This document shows positions 1 to 9,178 of a DNA stretch of 29,502 bases, piece by piece. Under the pieces are notes generated by a model. It was not told where the DNA came from, did not search any database, and saw only the letters and a list, made by a program, of their open reading frames with translations. Source of the DNA: Perkinsus olseni (Eukaryota > Perkinsozoa > Perkinsida > Perkinsidae); assembly GCA_013115135.1 (NCBI GenBank), contig JABANP010000601.1:1-29502 (forward strand), given 5' to 3'. The position numbers were made by a program, and so were the translations under genes. Position 1 is the first letter of the stretch. Each line of letters begins with the position of its first letter.

Positions 1-59
1 ATGACGTCAAGGTGATGATAATTTCGTGGCGCGCGGTCATGAGATGTGGATGATTTCAG

Positions 60-959
60 GTTTCAATGGGCAAGGGATCCAAGACGACTTATTTGGATGA
101 AGAACAGGCGGCAAAGAGATTCGCTCCTGGCCCGGGCGCGTAAGGAAATGAACTTCGAGAATCTTTGTGGATGAACTTTTCGCAGTTACGAGGTTGCTAC
201 GAAGACATCGTCTCTTCAACTGGATCATGGCACTAAGATCGTCAGGTGACGGGGGGTTATGGTATATTTTGATGTGATTTCCGGAATTTATGGTATCATC
301 GAAATTATCTTGCTTTACGACGGAATGGCGGATGATTCTCATCTACGCAATTCTAGTATAGTTGATCTCGTGACGAGAGAGTGGGGGGTCTTCACTAGAC
401 TGCTACCTCTCCTGAATTTCAGTAGGGCTCTCAGGATTCAATTAAGCGTGTACAAGACGATTCTGGGAGGGCCGTTGAAATCGATGAAAGGCAGTCTATT
501 GAACCCGGAAAGCGGAGATTTTTGCCCATTGGCGCTTGTTGTGACGGGCTTGTCTATTTGACGATTTTTGAGTTTCTGAAGAGCGCGTATTGGATCTCCG
601 CGAATTTTATTAAAAAAATTTTCGAATTTCAATAAAAATTGTTTCGAATTTTCTCGAAATTCAATGAAAATTCTCTTGAATTTTCTCGTGTTTCGATAAA
701 AATTTCCTCAATTTTCCGTGATTTTCATTCTGAATTTCCTTTCAGAGATTATGTCAAGAACGGCCGAGAACCCTCATTCATCCCCCCACCCGAGGACTCC
801 CCCGGCCCGGCAGGCTACAGTGTGGACCGCTTCCATCGGCAAGAGCGCCTTCGAAGGTTGGGCACTCTTCATGCTAGTCGGCTTGGACTGGCTTTTCTAC
901 AGAGTACAGAAGTCTCTGCCGTCCCTGGCGAAGGCGCTACGGATGTCCGCTTCTGTTGA
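60..959 (+). CDS. Sperm-tail PG-rich repeat (SHIPPO/ODF3-like) protein, 5' end possibly outside the window
   Basis: The sequence shows a first exon from about 60 (ATG at 66) that reads MGKGSKTTYLDEEQ and runs to FAPGPGA. A 46-nt GT-AG intron (140-185) restores the frame to give GPGAYEVATKTSS. A third exon starts at 423 after a TTTCAG acceptor. A fourth, from 746 after an AT-rich intron, contains EDSPGPAGYSVDRF and ends in a TGA at 957-959. PGPGxY motifs followed by 20-30 residues are the signature of sperm-tail PG-rich repeat proteins, which bind or lie inside axonemal microtubules. The donor that closes exon 3 could not be fixed; candidates are at 450, 474 and 552. The third exon contains no PG motif, so it is the weakest part of the model. 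An upstream exon ending before position 60 is possible. Family assignment is inference from two motifs. Confidence 0.45.
600..745. repeat. AT-rich degenerate repeat, probably intronic
   Basis: This AT-rich block repeats variants of GAATTTTCTCGAAATTCAAT and AATAAAAATT several times. It ends in TTTCCTTTCAG, a good splice acceptor for the exon that begins at 746. It is best read as the body of an intron that grew by slippage. Confidence 0.5.
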
Positions 960-1103
960 CGGATCGCGATGACGATGCTCTCTACAGCATTTTACAAACC
1001 ATGTCGTGCATAATTGCAGATTTACCTTTATCGTTGTGAAGGACTATGGTGCTGCGTTTGAGTGTGAGAAATATTTTTGCCCGGGTTGAACCTAAGATAC
1101 TAT

Positions 1104-1268
1104 CTCGATGATGCCGCGCCTTCGGTTAGCTTTAGTGGTGAGTGCGAAATTATAGTCCAACGCCGGTTCTTGGCTTAGACCCTTGCCGATGTGCTCAGTT
1201 GAAAGCTCTCGGTAGCGTCACCATCTTGATGATGCCACGTCTCCGGTTAGCTCTACTGGTAGTGTCTG
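1104..1268 (+). repeat. Direct duplication of a signal-peptide start
   Basis: The stretches 1104-1146 and 1223-1268 are diverged direct copies: GATGATGCC, then CCGGTTAGCT or CGGTTAGCT, in the same order. Both encode MMPRLRLAL. The first copy runs into GTGAGTGCG, which looks like a splice donor, and then a stop. The second stays open as a hydrophobic leader. The spacer (about 1150-1215) matches the dispersed repeat also found near 25.3 kb (CTTGCCGATGTGCTCAGTTG). Confidence 0.5.
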
Positions 1269-1913
1269 TCCTTGGCGATCCAGTTGAAGTGAGGCGAGCG
1301 CCAGAATCGACTACGAGCATCATTGGTGTCAGATCGAGTCGTCTGTTGTCGACGCACCTCTGCGACTACCACCGATTGGCTTCACCGCTCCCGATGCGAC
1401 GGCGGTAAGAGAACGACGACGGCCATCCCTCCTCGAGGACCATTTTTCAGGTATCAATCGAACCAGTAGCGTCCCACTTCCTCATCAAAGTCGTGTCCCT
1501 TGTTGTTGTGAGTTTAGAGTCGGCCGTTGAAGGAGAGGGAATTCCTTTTTCTCAGATGCTACTCACTTTGTCCCAGGTGAGCCTTCTTGTGTGGTCGTCA
1601 GCACAGCTCTTCTTAGAAGAGGTATCCTCGGGCAAGCTCTTGTAGTTGGCAAGTTGTTAGAGGCCACCACCCGACTTTCGACGTCTGGAACCAAGTCTTC
1701 CGTATTATTATCACCAGCGATGCAGCTAAGTTCCAGCGTAGCTTCTCATCGGAGAAAGATAGCATCAGCGATATGGAAATTACAAACTGCAAAACCTTAG
1801 CTGAGCTTGACGCTAGTGACCGACTTTGTGTTATTAAAGAAAGGTCTTCAGCATTTCACTCAAACGTTAACTTGAGTTCTCTAATGGTTGACAGCGCTTC
1901 GATTCAACGATGA
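1229..1913 (+). CDS. Tentative small secreted protein, multi-exon
   Basis: I do not recognise this protein. The proposed start MMPRLRLALLVVSVLG is a short hydrophobic leader typical of a signal peptide. Model: exon 1229-1288, intron 1289-1450 (GTGAGG...TTTTTCAG), exon 1451-1576, intron 1577-1616 (40 nt, GTGAGC...TTCTTAG), last exon 1617-1913. All junctions are phase 0. A further in-frame 48-nt intron may lie at 1508-1555 (GTGAGT...CTCAG). The last exon is open for 98 codons in one frame, reads KRYPRASSCSWQVVRG and later EITNCKTLAELDASDRLC, and ends in TGA. Without the inner intron the protein is 160 residues. The long last exon and matching junction phases support it; the first exon and its donor are least certain. 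Confidence 0.4.
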
Positions 1914-2143
1914 AGCCTCGCTTTTCAGAGGGAGCGATACCGGAAGTTCCGAGCGACGTGACGCCCCCTCTGTGGAAATGGCTCAGCATGACAAGATAAT
2001 CATGGTGTTATATTTTATCATATTATTTGCCACTTTCATGTCTGATTGAGTTGTGAGTGGGACTTTCGGGAAGAAGATCCCGCGACGTATCTTACTCTCC
2101 GTATCCGTCCAAAGTCAACCTAAGATACGAATAGTTTCGCCGA

Positions 2144-2449
2144 ATGAACCCTCTCTTGCCCATGCACTTTGCGACTGCAGCGCAAAGCTTGGGGCATTGG
2201 GCGGCATCCCATCTGCTGCCAGCGTCCGTATTAGCGCACATTCACGTCAAGGAGACATCTGCAGGGGAGGGGTCGTCAGGGGGCGAGAAGCAGGAACAAC
2301 AAAACCACGATCATTTCGGAGTACGGTACCGTTGCGAGCTACAGACAGGAAATATCTTAGGTCGATGCTGGCAGGTTTTAAGACGCGATGAGATACCATC
2401 GGATGTGGCGAAGGCAATGCAGCGACTCAACCGAGAATACGGCGAGTGA
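2144..2449 (+). CDS. Hypothetical protein, 101 residues
   Basis: A single open frame starts MNPLLPMHFATAAQSLGHW. It has a Gly/Glu/Gln-rich middle (GEGSSGGEKQEQQNHDH) and ends in a polar, coding-like tail (CWQVLRRDEIPSDVAKAMQR). No family is recognised. It could equally be one exon of a longer gene, because a GTGACG donor-like site overlaps the stop. A short hydrophobic frame at about 1979-2049 (MAQHDKIIMVLYFIILFATF) just upstream might be a leader exon, but no splice path could be shown. Confidence 0.3.
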   Translation: MNPLLPMHFATAAQSLGHWAASHLLPASVLAHIHVKETSAGEGSSGGEKQEQQNHDHFGVRYRCELQTGNILGRCWQVLRRDEIPSDVAKAMQRLNREYGE

Positions 2450-2663
2450 CGAAAAGATCTCAGTTGCTCTTCTGGATCACTTGCGTTCCTCTCGTGTGCT
2501 TTCACGCTGTGATCTTCACTTAGGGACCCCCCTCCAGAGCTCAGACGCCTGGAAGAGTAAAAAGAGACACCGATAGGGACCGGCTGGTTGAGGACATAAC
2601 GCCCGACTTTCGTTGTCCTTCATCTGCTGTCTTCTTGTCATCCGCCACTCAGCTTTAGTGTAG

Positions 2664-3390
2664 CTTTTTATCGAAGCAAGGACACACTCGACGACGCGGC
2701 CTCCGTTATCATCTACTCTCGGAACGTTAGTGGCTTGAGACGTTACTTTAGGTATCTTCACCATGAAGCGCGAATGAGACAGCACGTTCTGCCGGACATC
2801 CGCGCTCAAATGCGGCACAGTCTTGAAGAAGCATCTCGAATCCCCGAGGTAACCGTTTTCAGCCAACGCTTCTACCGCGGAAAGGGCTCGGCAGCAGGCG
2901 GTTCGACCGGTCATACACCAGGGATTCCAAACTGCCATGGCTCTTAATGGGGCGGTACGGCGGCTACACTGGTTGGCAGGAGCTTGATCAGTTTTTCCAG
3001 TTGGACGGGGAGAGGTCGATGGTTGGCCACGCGGATATCAAAGAGATCGCTCGAGACGTTATGGGTGATGCAGGAAAAGCATTGTGAGAAGATCCTTTGG
3101 GGGAGAGGGGCCAAAGCAAAGACAGGTACCACTTCGATAAGTTCCAGGCCATGACAGAGAAGCTGAGAGATGAGATGAAACCCATGGACCACGACTTGAA
3201 GGTCGATAGTATGGCGAATCTTTGGTTGATGCCTGTGTGCGATGACAATGAGATTTCGGACACGGCTGATGTTGGCAATTTCTTGTGCTCGTTCCTGATT
3301 GTGTTGGCGAGTCTGGATGTGTGCACTAGGCATTGGAAAGGGTGGGGACGGGTGGTCCACAAAGGAGATTTTGAAGCACGGCGAGTTTAG
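2664..3390 (+). CDS. Unresolved multi-exon coding stretch (gene or decayed gene)
   Basis: A 2664-2848 exon frame reads AFYRSKDTLDDAASVIIYSR and on to MRHSLEEASRIPE, then meets a GTAACC donor at phase 0. Acceptors at 2979 or 2991 continue in phase 0 into LDQFFQLDGERSMVGH. An in-frame TGA near 3084 is removed exactly by a 42-nt intron (3084-3125, GTGAGA...GACAG), after which YHFDKFQAMTEKLRDEMK runs open to 3387. No start codon or final exon could be fixed. After 3390 two frames compete, one reading ELLSEKFVLYQGSECPESI, the other EREVRTLPRLRVPRKH. The family is unknown. The clean 42-nt intron is the best sign that this is a live gene and not debris. Confidence 0.33.
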
Positions 3391-3882
3391 CTCGCGAAAG
3401 TATCTGGGAGAAGAACGAAAGGTGCGGGCCTGTTGAAAAAATTCTCTCCTCGGTGCTGATGGGAACTGCTGAGCGAGAAGTTCGTACTCTACCAAGGCTC
3501 CGAGTGCCCAGAAAGCATCTTTGTCCACCCTTTAATGGTGAGCTTCATCCACTGGATGAACACAAGACTGAAGTTTTGAAAAAGCCTTCCGATACAAGTG
3601 CGACCGATGGAGGAGCACGGCTAGGAGGAAAATTGAAAACGAAGAAGCTCAGGGTGATAGCCCGAGGCAACATTTGTGGAGGCTTCGTACGCGTCGAAAC
3701 ACGGGAAACCGGTGATGCCGAGTTGAGCTCGGCGAGCTTGCCAGAAAAAAAGTGACGACGTCAACTGAGCGCCAATGGGCTTCGAAACCTACTCGTACCC
3801 GACCCGAGACTCAGGACGGCGATTTGGGAGGCCAGCGACGAAGGCAAGCGAGCAACGACGAAAAGGAGAGGAGACAGAAAGA
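3391..3882. other. Gap of about 490 bp with possible further exons
   Basis: Two overlapping plus-strand frames at 3440-3755 look partly coding but cannot be joined to the gene before them. A GTGAGC donor-like site is at 3539. From 3755 to 3882 I see nothing. Confidence 0.3.
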
Positions 3883-4320
3883 TTAGCTTGTGAATAAGTA
3901 ATGAGTGGTTCTCAGATACCAATACATGGTAATGGATTGGTCTTGAGGACTATAGGTCAACTCCGATAGCGTTTGGGGACTCGCCAGCGTGAAAAAAAGT
4001 GGCACGTACGAAGGAGGTACTCTCTCATGTGAATTGATCTTCAGCCTTGTAGAGCCCTCCCTAGTATAGAAAGCCGAGAATATGGACGGGATGGTAGCCG
4101 GACTGTCCCTCAGGAGTAAGGAGACGCTGCACTTGCCCTCTGGCGTGGCGGAGAAGGACAGAGCCTCGACCGGGGCTTCCATATTGTCAGGTTCAGCCCC
4201 TGATGCCATTTCCTCCTTGTCGAAGTAGTAGAGACCGGTTAGGCATCCCTCACCCGAACCTTGCGCGTAAGCTGAGACGATGAAGAAGAATGGTACAGCG
4301 GACAGGGAAAGGGTAAACAT
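3883..4320 (-). CDS. Small secreted protein, 145 residues
   Basis: The ATG at 4320 is chosen because it begins a strong signal peptide, MFTLSLSAVPFFFIVSAYA, with a likely cut after AYA. The frame continues upstream only through non-ATG codons. The mature part begins QGSGEGCLTGLYYFDKEE, has two cysteines (GEGC, GKC) and alternates short beta-like hydrophobic stretches (EALSFSA, CSVSLLL, VPLFFTLA) with polar turns, as in a small extracellular beta-sandwich or lipocalin-like fold. It ends near LSELTYSPQDQSITMYW, where GTATCTGAG could be a donor, so a downstream exon may be missing. No family is recognised. Two cysteines would allow one disulphide bond. Confidence 0.5.
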   Translation of the reverse strand: MFTLSLSAVPFFFIVSAYAQGSGEGCLTGLYYFDKEEMASGAEPDNMEAPVEALSFSATPEGKCSVSLLLRDSPATIPSIFSAFYTREGSTRLKINSHERVPPSYVPLFFTLASPQTLSELTYSPQDQSITMYWYLRTTHYLFTS

Positions 4321-5716
4321 AACCGAATAGATGGCGAGACAGCCGCAAGCTGAAACTACGGATTCTTGTAGAAATGGGAGGACCACCGCGGAAGAGTCTC
4401 CTAAAGCGACGCAAGTACTGGGTATTCGGGACTCAACGCTACTGGATACTGTACGACCACTGCCCTAGAGTACTACTGTAAGCCACAGACTATGGCTCGA
4501 TGCCGAGCGGTTGATAGAGACAAGAGGTTAGGAGGAAAGGAATCTCACGGTAAATCGGGAAAGCGGGAATCGCTCTCGCTATGGCGGCGATCATGTACGC
4601 CCGTCGGTCTCTATGAAGACAAGTGAGCCATCGCGACACATTTTTGGTCGCTGACGTTCGCTCTGGGATCCTCAAAGATTCATAACAAACCAGACCGGTA
4701 CTGTGGCACTTCTGAGAGGCGCGCAGAGCTGGCCGACAGAAGTGGAAAGGGGTACGCTGATGGTCGGATGGATACGAAGGAGACTAATAAGCCCTGAACC
4801 ATGTCCGACTACTCCGTCGAGTCTTTAGGAGACAGCATTGCGCCACCGACGGCGTTGAGTGACAACGCCTGTGCTCTGGCTCCTTCGCTGTAATCCCATC
4901 CCGATTGACAGGACCCCGCCCGCGTTTAGTTCGGAGACGTCATCGTCGTCTCAACTCTAGAGTCCCCGAGATAACCCCGGGAGCGGCGAAGAGGACTCGC
5001 CCCTCGGTTAGACGACGAAACGCGGCACATGTCACCTCCCTCGGCCCACTGTGCACAATCTCGTTGTAGTAGGTGTAGTTGTAGAACACAACATGAGTAG
5101 ATTGGGCTCATAGTGAACGAGAAAGAGCAGATGGGAATTGGAGTAATTGAGAGAATGGGCTGATGATGTGAAGCTAGTATGAGCACAGCTCGATTGTGTC
5201 ATGAAGACAGTGCGATTGCCTTGAGTCCTGCAGTGTAGCCTACACGATGTAGGTCTTGCGCTCTGTACGAAGCACAGTTCCTGTCTGGATTGAAGTCAGT
5301 GGTTTGAGACCACGAAGCCTGGGTGGGGAGAATCTCTAAATCTCGATCTTCCGCTAAAGGATTCAGGGTACCAAATGTGGGAGAGCGAGAATCACGGCGT
5401 ATTCAGATTTAGCGATTCGCACATGATTTCCAGATCTGATGGCTCATGTGATGGTCCCTCATAGTCCGCTCTCAGCGGGGATGAGCCGGGGAAATACTGC
5501 ACAGCTTCGTGCAAGAATAGAGCAACCCCATCTTGCTTTTTCACTCGTGCAGCTTGGCGCTCGAGGAGATGGAATTCCCATCGGCAGCGGTGAAGAATCT
5601 CCGCCTTCTGGGTTGGCTCTGGTGTGGTACTCGCATGCAGAGTGTCCCACCGGTGCTATCAGTTGGTGATGGGGACTCCTGAGGAGTCACTCCTCCCGAG
5701 GTTCTCAGCTGTGGTA
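4321..5716. other. Intergenic, no gene supported
   Basis: No frame here has a convincing leader or protein-like composition. The right part (about 5560-5716) resembles the flanks upstream of family member D (shared GGAATTCCCAT, GGTACTC and CAGTTGG blocks in the same order), so it belongs to the duplicated unit of member A. Confidence 0.5.
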
Positions 5717-5749
5717 TCTTCACACCCCCTCAGCTTCCCTCTTGTTATA
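5717..5749 (+). promoter_or_regulatory. Conserved 5' flank of member A with candidate trans-splice acceptor
   Basis: CTTCACACCCCCTCAG is followed by CTTCCCTCTTGTTATA and ATG. The CAG (AG at 5732-5733) after a pyrimidine tract sits 16 nt before the start codon, as in all six copies. It reads as a spliced-leader acceptor or short 5'UTR intron end; promoter function is possible. Confidence 0.5.
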
Positions 5750-7103
5750 ATGCAAACCTTCATTATTTGGATAGCCTCTGTCATCTGTTTGATGATTCAC
5801 ATACCGCAAGTGTACCGAGCGGCAGCCTTCAACTCAGACAACGATGAGAACCCAATGGAGGCCGATGATGGTCCATACGCTGGCTTGGGTAAACGCCGAA
5901 GGAATCCTAATACTCGTCCTCTCGTCAAGGCTGTTATGAATCAACAGCATAAGAGAAGGAAGGCCGACCAAGAAATGCCAATCTCGATTGCTCCTTCTTT
6001 CAAACGCAAACGGGAGTCGATGGATGTGGAAGACACGCCTCAAGCCAAGAAGCTAATGGCGGATTCTGAAGTAGGACCATCGTCGTAGTTGCGATTGCAG
6101 AATAACGCGAAGAGGGCTCGCGCCTACCTATCGGATTTCGAGTGCGCATGCACGTGGAAAGAGGTCGTCGGAGACTATTCAGGTCATTCGAGACGAGCTC
6201 GGGTCAACCTGTTTGGGTGGGCAATTTTCTCGAATCAACTTGGACTCTATTGTTTCCGGATGCAAACATCCTGAAGAGTGGTTTTTTAGGATGGTGAATG
6301 TAAAGCGGAGACGGAACACTTCAACGCGCTCGCGGGTACGTACCGCGCGAAGCTGTGCAAGATTGAGAACAGCGGAGATCCCCTGCTTGTCTACCACACT
6401 GAGGAGAACGATGGGAGCTATTCCCATCTGGGGCTCGGATGCGGGAAAGTTGAATACTACATGTAAGGGGAATAATGATGATAACCTCATCGTAGTGACC
6501 GCCGGCTCGCGCGAAATTCATCCAAGTTATTGGAATGGGGCTACTCAGTAAGTCTTTGCTGGGTGCCGTCCGGCCCGACAGGAACATGTGTCTTTTTCCG
6601 AGCTAGGTTCGAAAGAATCACGAATAATTCGTGACGAATTGTATGTTGCTGTGAAGCTAGCATGTTCATTTTTCCGTTTCGTATCACTTTGCGTCGATTT
6701 GTTCATGAAGCCCACAAGAATTGAACACACCGGTTACAGTCCGAGCCCGTACCGGCGTTGGGCTATAAACTGAGTTTATTAAACTCGCACGCACACTGAA
6801 TATGTTCTTTTCAGTGACAAGGAAGGGATCTCTGAAGTTGAGATTGATGGTGCTAGCTACATCGTGGACATCTCGGACCCATTCAGGGATTTCCACCAGA
6901 TGGCCTTCCAGATGACGGACTGCTCGCAGATCTTTGAATTGCTTCAGAGCGAGTTAATGAAGCGCGTCCCGAGGGACTCAATTTCTGGAGAGTTGTGCGA
7001 TGCGATGAAAACGGAGTTGTGCCGAACATACAAGAACGCTGCGAGTGACATTATACCAAGGCTACTGATGATCTCTGAGGAAGCGTCGATGGAGATGAAC
7101 TAG
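5750..7103 (+). CDS. Secreted tandem-family protein, member A
   Basis: Exons 5750-6070, 6290-6462 and 6815-7103 give about 260 residues. Exon 1 has the family signal peptide (MQTFIIWIASVICLMIHI, with YRA in place of YGA at its end). An acidic FNSDNDENPMEADD tract and a Lys/Arg-rich region with HKRRKAD and FKRKRES follow. Exon 2 starts DGECKAE after TTTTTTAG, carries three cysteines and ends CGKVEYY before AT|GTAAGG. Exon 3 follows TTTTCAG and carries DPFRDFHQMAF, DCSQIFELLQ and C-x7-C (LCDAMKTELC). Introns are phase 0 and phase 2, as in its sisters, but long (219 and 352 nt). Exon 2 is 173 nt, the same as in C and E. The protein is probably exported; its function is unknown. The donor of intron 1 (E|GTAGGA) is the least certain junction. 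Confidence 0.68.
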
Positions 7104-7949
7104 GAAGACGCATGAGTATGTGGTTGTGCTGCTCGTTAGAAAATCTGGATTCTTGTACTAGTAATGTACTAATACACCGCTTAGCCAGAATACTGGCAAC
7201 CTTGATAGTAATGAGAAAGCTTCATCATATGCCGAGGTGGGCATGTGAGTTGCTTCCACTGCTCCGGAACTCCTCAACTAGGTGGAACCGTCAGTGTGTT
7301 GTAGCGATTCATCGAGGGTGGCCAGAGGATGGTCTCGGCCTGCTTGATCGCTTCGAGCTCGGGGTCTCGTATATGTCGGTGAGCTCGAAGCCTACGAGAG
7401 TACGGCTTAGTTAGACTAGCACCGACGTACCTTCTGTGGGGAATCAGTTTAGCCTGTTGAATGGGCCCTGGTTATCGAGTCAAGGAATATCCCGTATGGG
7501 ATTTGCGCGCTCAGCCTGAGCGGCTCAGGCTCATGAGCTCGGTATTCGTTGAAGGAAATTGCCTTCAGGTTGACATGAGGACCACAGAGGAATCGTAGAG
7601 TGGATATCACAATCTATGGCGTGTGCGCCTGACGTGATGACTAACTCATGTATTGCTCGTTATTAAGGAACGTTTCAATCTGCGTGTGCGCCTGCGACAG
7701 GACAACAGGACGCGATTCGCTTGATTCATTCGATGTGCCCATCTTCCGCTAGGCTGTCAAGGAGAATACGAGCTTGAGCGGAGAAAGGCAAGCGGATCTT
7801 GCTCACTTACTTGGGTGAATCGACGCCCGAAGTGATGGAATTCCGAGTACCGACAGTAGATGCTCTTCAGCGCAGTCCTCTCACGCCGAGTCATCACCCT
7901 TTCGGTGGGACAGGTGAATTGAGCCCTCCCAAGATTATCATCTGTGGCA
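7104..7949. other. Intergenic between members A and B
   Basis: No gene is seen. A small perfect hairpin (AGCCTGAG-CGG-CTCAGGCT, 7513-7531) lies in the middle. The last 150 bp share CCCAAGATTATCATCTGTGG with the flank of member D, so that part belongs to the duplicated unit. Confidence 0.5.
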
Positions 7950-7982
7950 TCTTCACACCCCCTCAGCTTCCCTCTTGTTATA
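7950..7982 (+). promoter_or_regulatory. Conserved 5' flank of member B
   Basis: This is the same CACACCCCCTCAG plus 16-nt leader as in member A; the acceptor AG is at 7965-7966. The upstream 30 bp also match member D. Confidence 0.5.
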
Positions 7983-8866
7983 ATGCAAACCTTCATTATT
8001 TGGATACCCTCTGTCATCTGTTTGATGATCCACATACCGCAAGTGTACGGAGCGGCAGCCTCCCGCCGCCCTTCTCCCATCGGTATGGAAAAAGCACCCC
8101 AACTCGATTCTAGGCAGTCCCAACTCCGAGTGTCGTCAAGGAAGGTAGCGCGAAGAAGGATTTCCCTCCCAGGAAATGGCTCGCTGTCTCAGAATGGTCA
8201 ATGCAAAGCCTTCAAGAAGACAGAGGATGAGGTCGTGGACGGAGTCAAAATAAGATCTGAAATGTGCCGCCTCCCATTCACCGATTCCTCCCGACTGGCT
8301 TATCTCACGAAGATTGAAGAGAGCGAGTCTGTGGCAGGCGATAAGAACGTCTCGCATGTTCTGGTCGTCACATGCAATAACAAGCAATACGTGATGTAAG
8401 TAGCCCTGGGAATAACTCTCTCCGCGCTCACTCGAGGGCGAGGAAAAAGATTTTCGTTCTTTCTCCCAAAGAGAACAGGAAAATCTTTTTCCGGAACGGA
8501 GTGACAATTTTTTTTCAAGATCGTCACTGCTGGAAGCTCCGCTCGGCTCGAGGTTGAAAATATTAAATCAGTCTTCGACTTCCTTTCAGCAATGATTATG
8601 GCGTTAAGGGAATAATGATGCATGGTGACTTCTACGACTCCAAGTTGCCAGATCCTCGAAAGGACTCCACCACGAGAGCCTTCGGGATGTCGTGCAGAGA
8701 GATCTTCCGTGATCTACAGAGAGAAATACTCGGCTTGCAGGCAGGGGACGTCTTAGAGAAGGAGAAGTGCAACAGGATCATAGCGAGCATCTGTGAGACC
8801 TACGAGCATGCTCTGGGGGAGCCTTTCAAAGTCGTCACTTACGACGGGCCACCTGCAACCCCTTGA
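7983..8866 (+). CDS. Secreted tandem-family protein, member B
   Basis: Exons 7983-8144, 8193-8395 and 8590-8866 give about 213 residues, the shortest member. The signal peptide carries an Ala-to-Pro change (IWIPSV). The acidic tract of the other copies is absent; SRRPSPIGMEKAPQ follows directly. Intron 1 (8145-8192, 48 nt, GTAGCG...CTCAG) is a multiple of three with no stop, so exons 1 and 2 also read through as one frame. Exon 2 starts NGQCKAF, has a middle EMC and ends CNNKQYV before AT|GTAAGT. Exon 3 has DPRKDSTTRAF, SCREIFRDLQREIL and KCNRIIASIC. Intron 2 is 194 nt. The cysteine pattern is complete (three plus three). It is probably secreted; function unknown. Confidence 0.72.
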
Positions 8867-9178
8867 ACCTGGGCAGAGTGACTCTACAGGGAAGGGCGAT
8901 GGTGTTGTTCGTTACGATGTTACTATCACGTCATGAAGTCGTGCGTTGCGTAAGTTAAGTTTGGGGTGAGTGAGTCGATCGGGACTCTTGGTTCCCTAGG
9001 TCGAAAACGCGAACCGAAGATCGACTCAGCGCCTGCGGGGTTCCAACTGATAGTCCCTTCCTGAGAGGTTTCAGCACCGGTTGAGCGATAGCGCTCGTCT
9101 GGCCTTCTTTCGCCGTTCGAACTGCCTCAACTCAACAGCGTCTGTTGCACTACGCACATGACGATCACCGTTTGGCTC
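8867..9178. other. Short intergenic gap
   Basis: About 310 bp between the stop of member B and the predicted end of IFT74 on the other strand, so the two genes converge here. No further feature is seen. Confidence 0.5.

Noticed and set aside
751..972. A 73-residue frame with an apparent membrane segment
   Set aside because: An overlapping frame contains EDSPGPAGYSVDRF, fitting the PG-rich gene; the membrane-like segment is its shadow.
2944..3528. A 194-codon minus-strand open frame
   Set aside because: It mirrors a plus-strand coding stretch with a precise 42-nt intron and better amino-acid composition; the minus frame has no leader or motif.
3460..3580. Possible KilA-N-like segment (PESIFVHPLMVSFIHWM)
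   Set aside because: Only a loose resemblance, and a GTGAGC donor falls in the middle of the supposed motif. A profile search would be needed.
7513..7531. Hairpin read as a bacterial-type terminator
   Set aside because: The window is eukaryotic and no T-run follows the stem; it is likely a chance palindrome.
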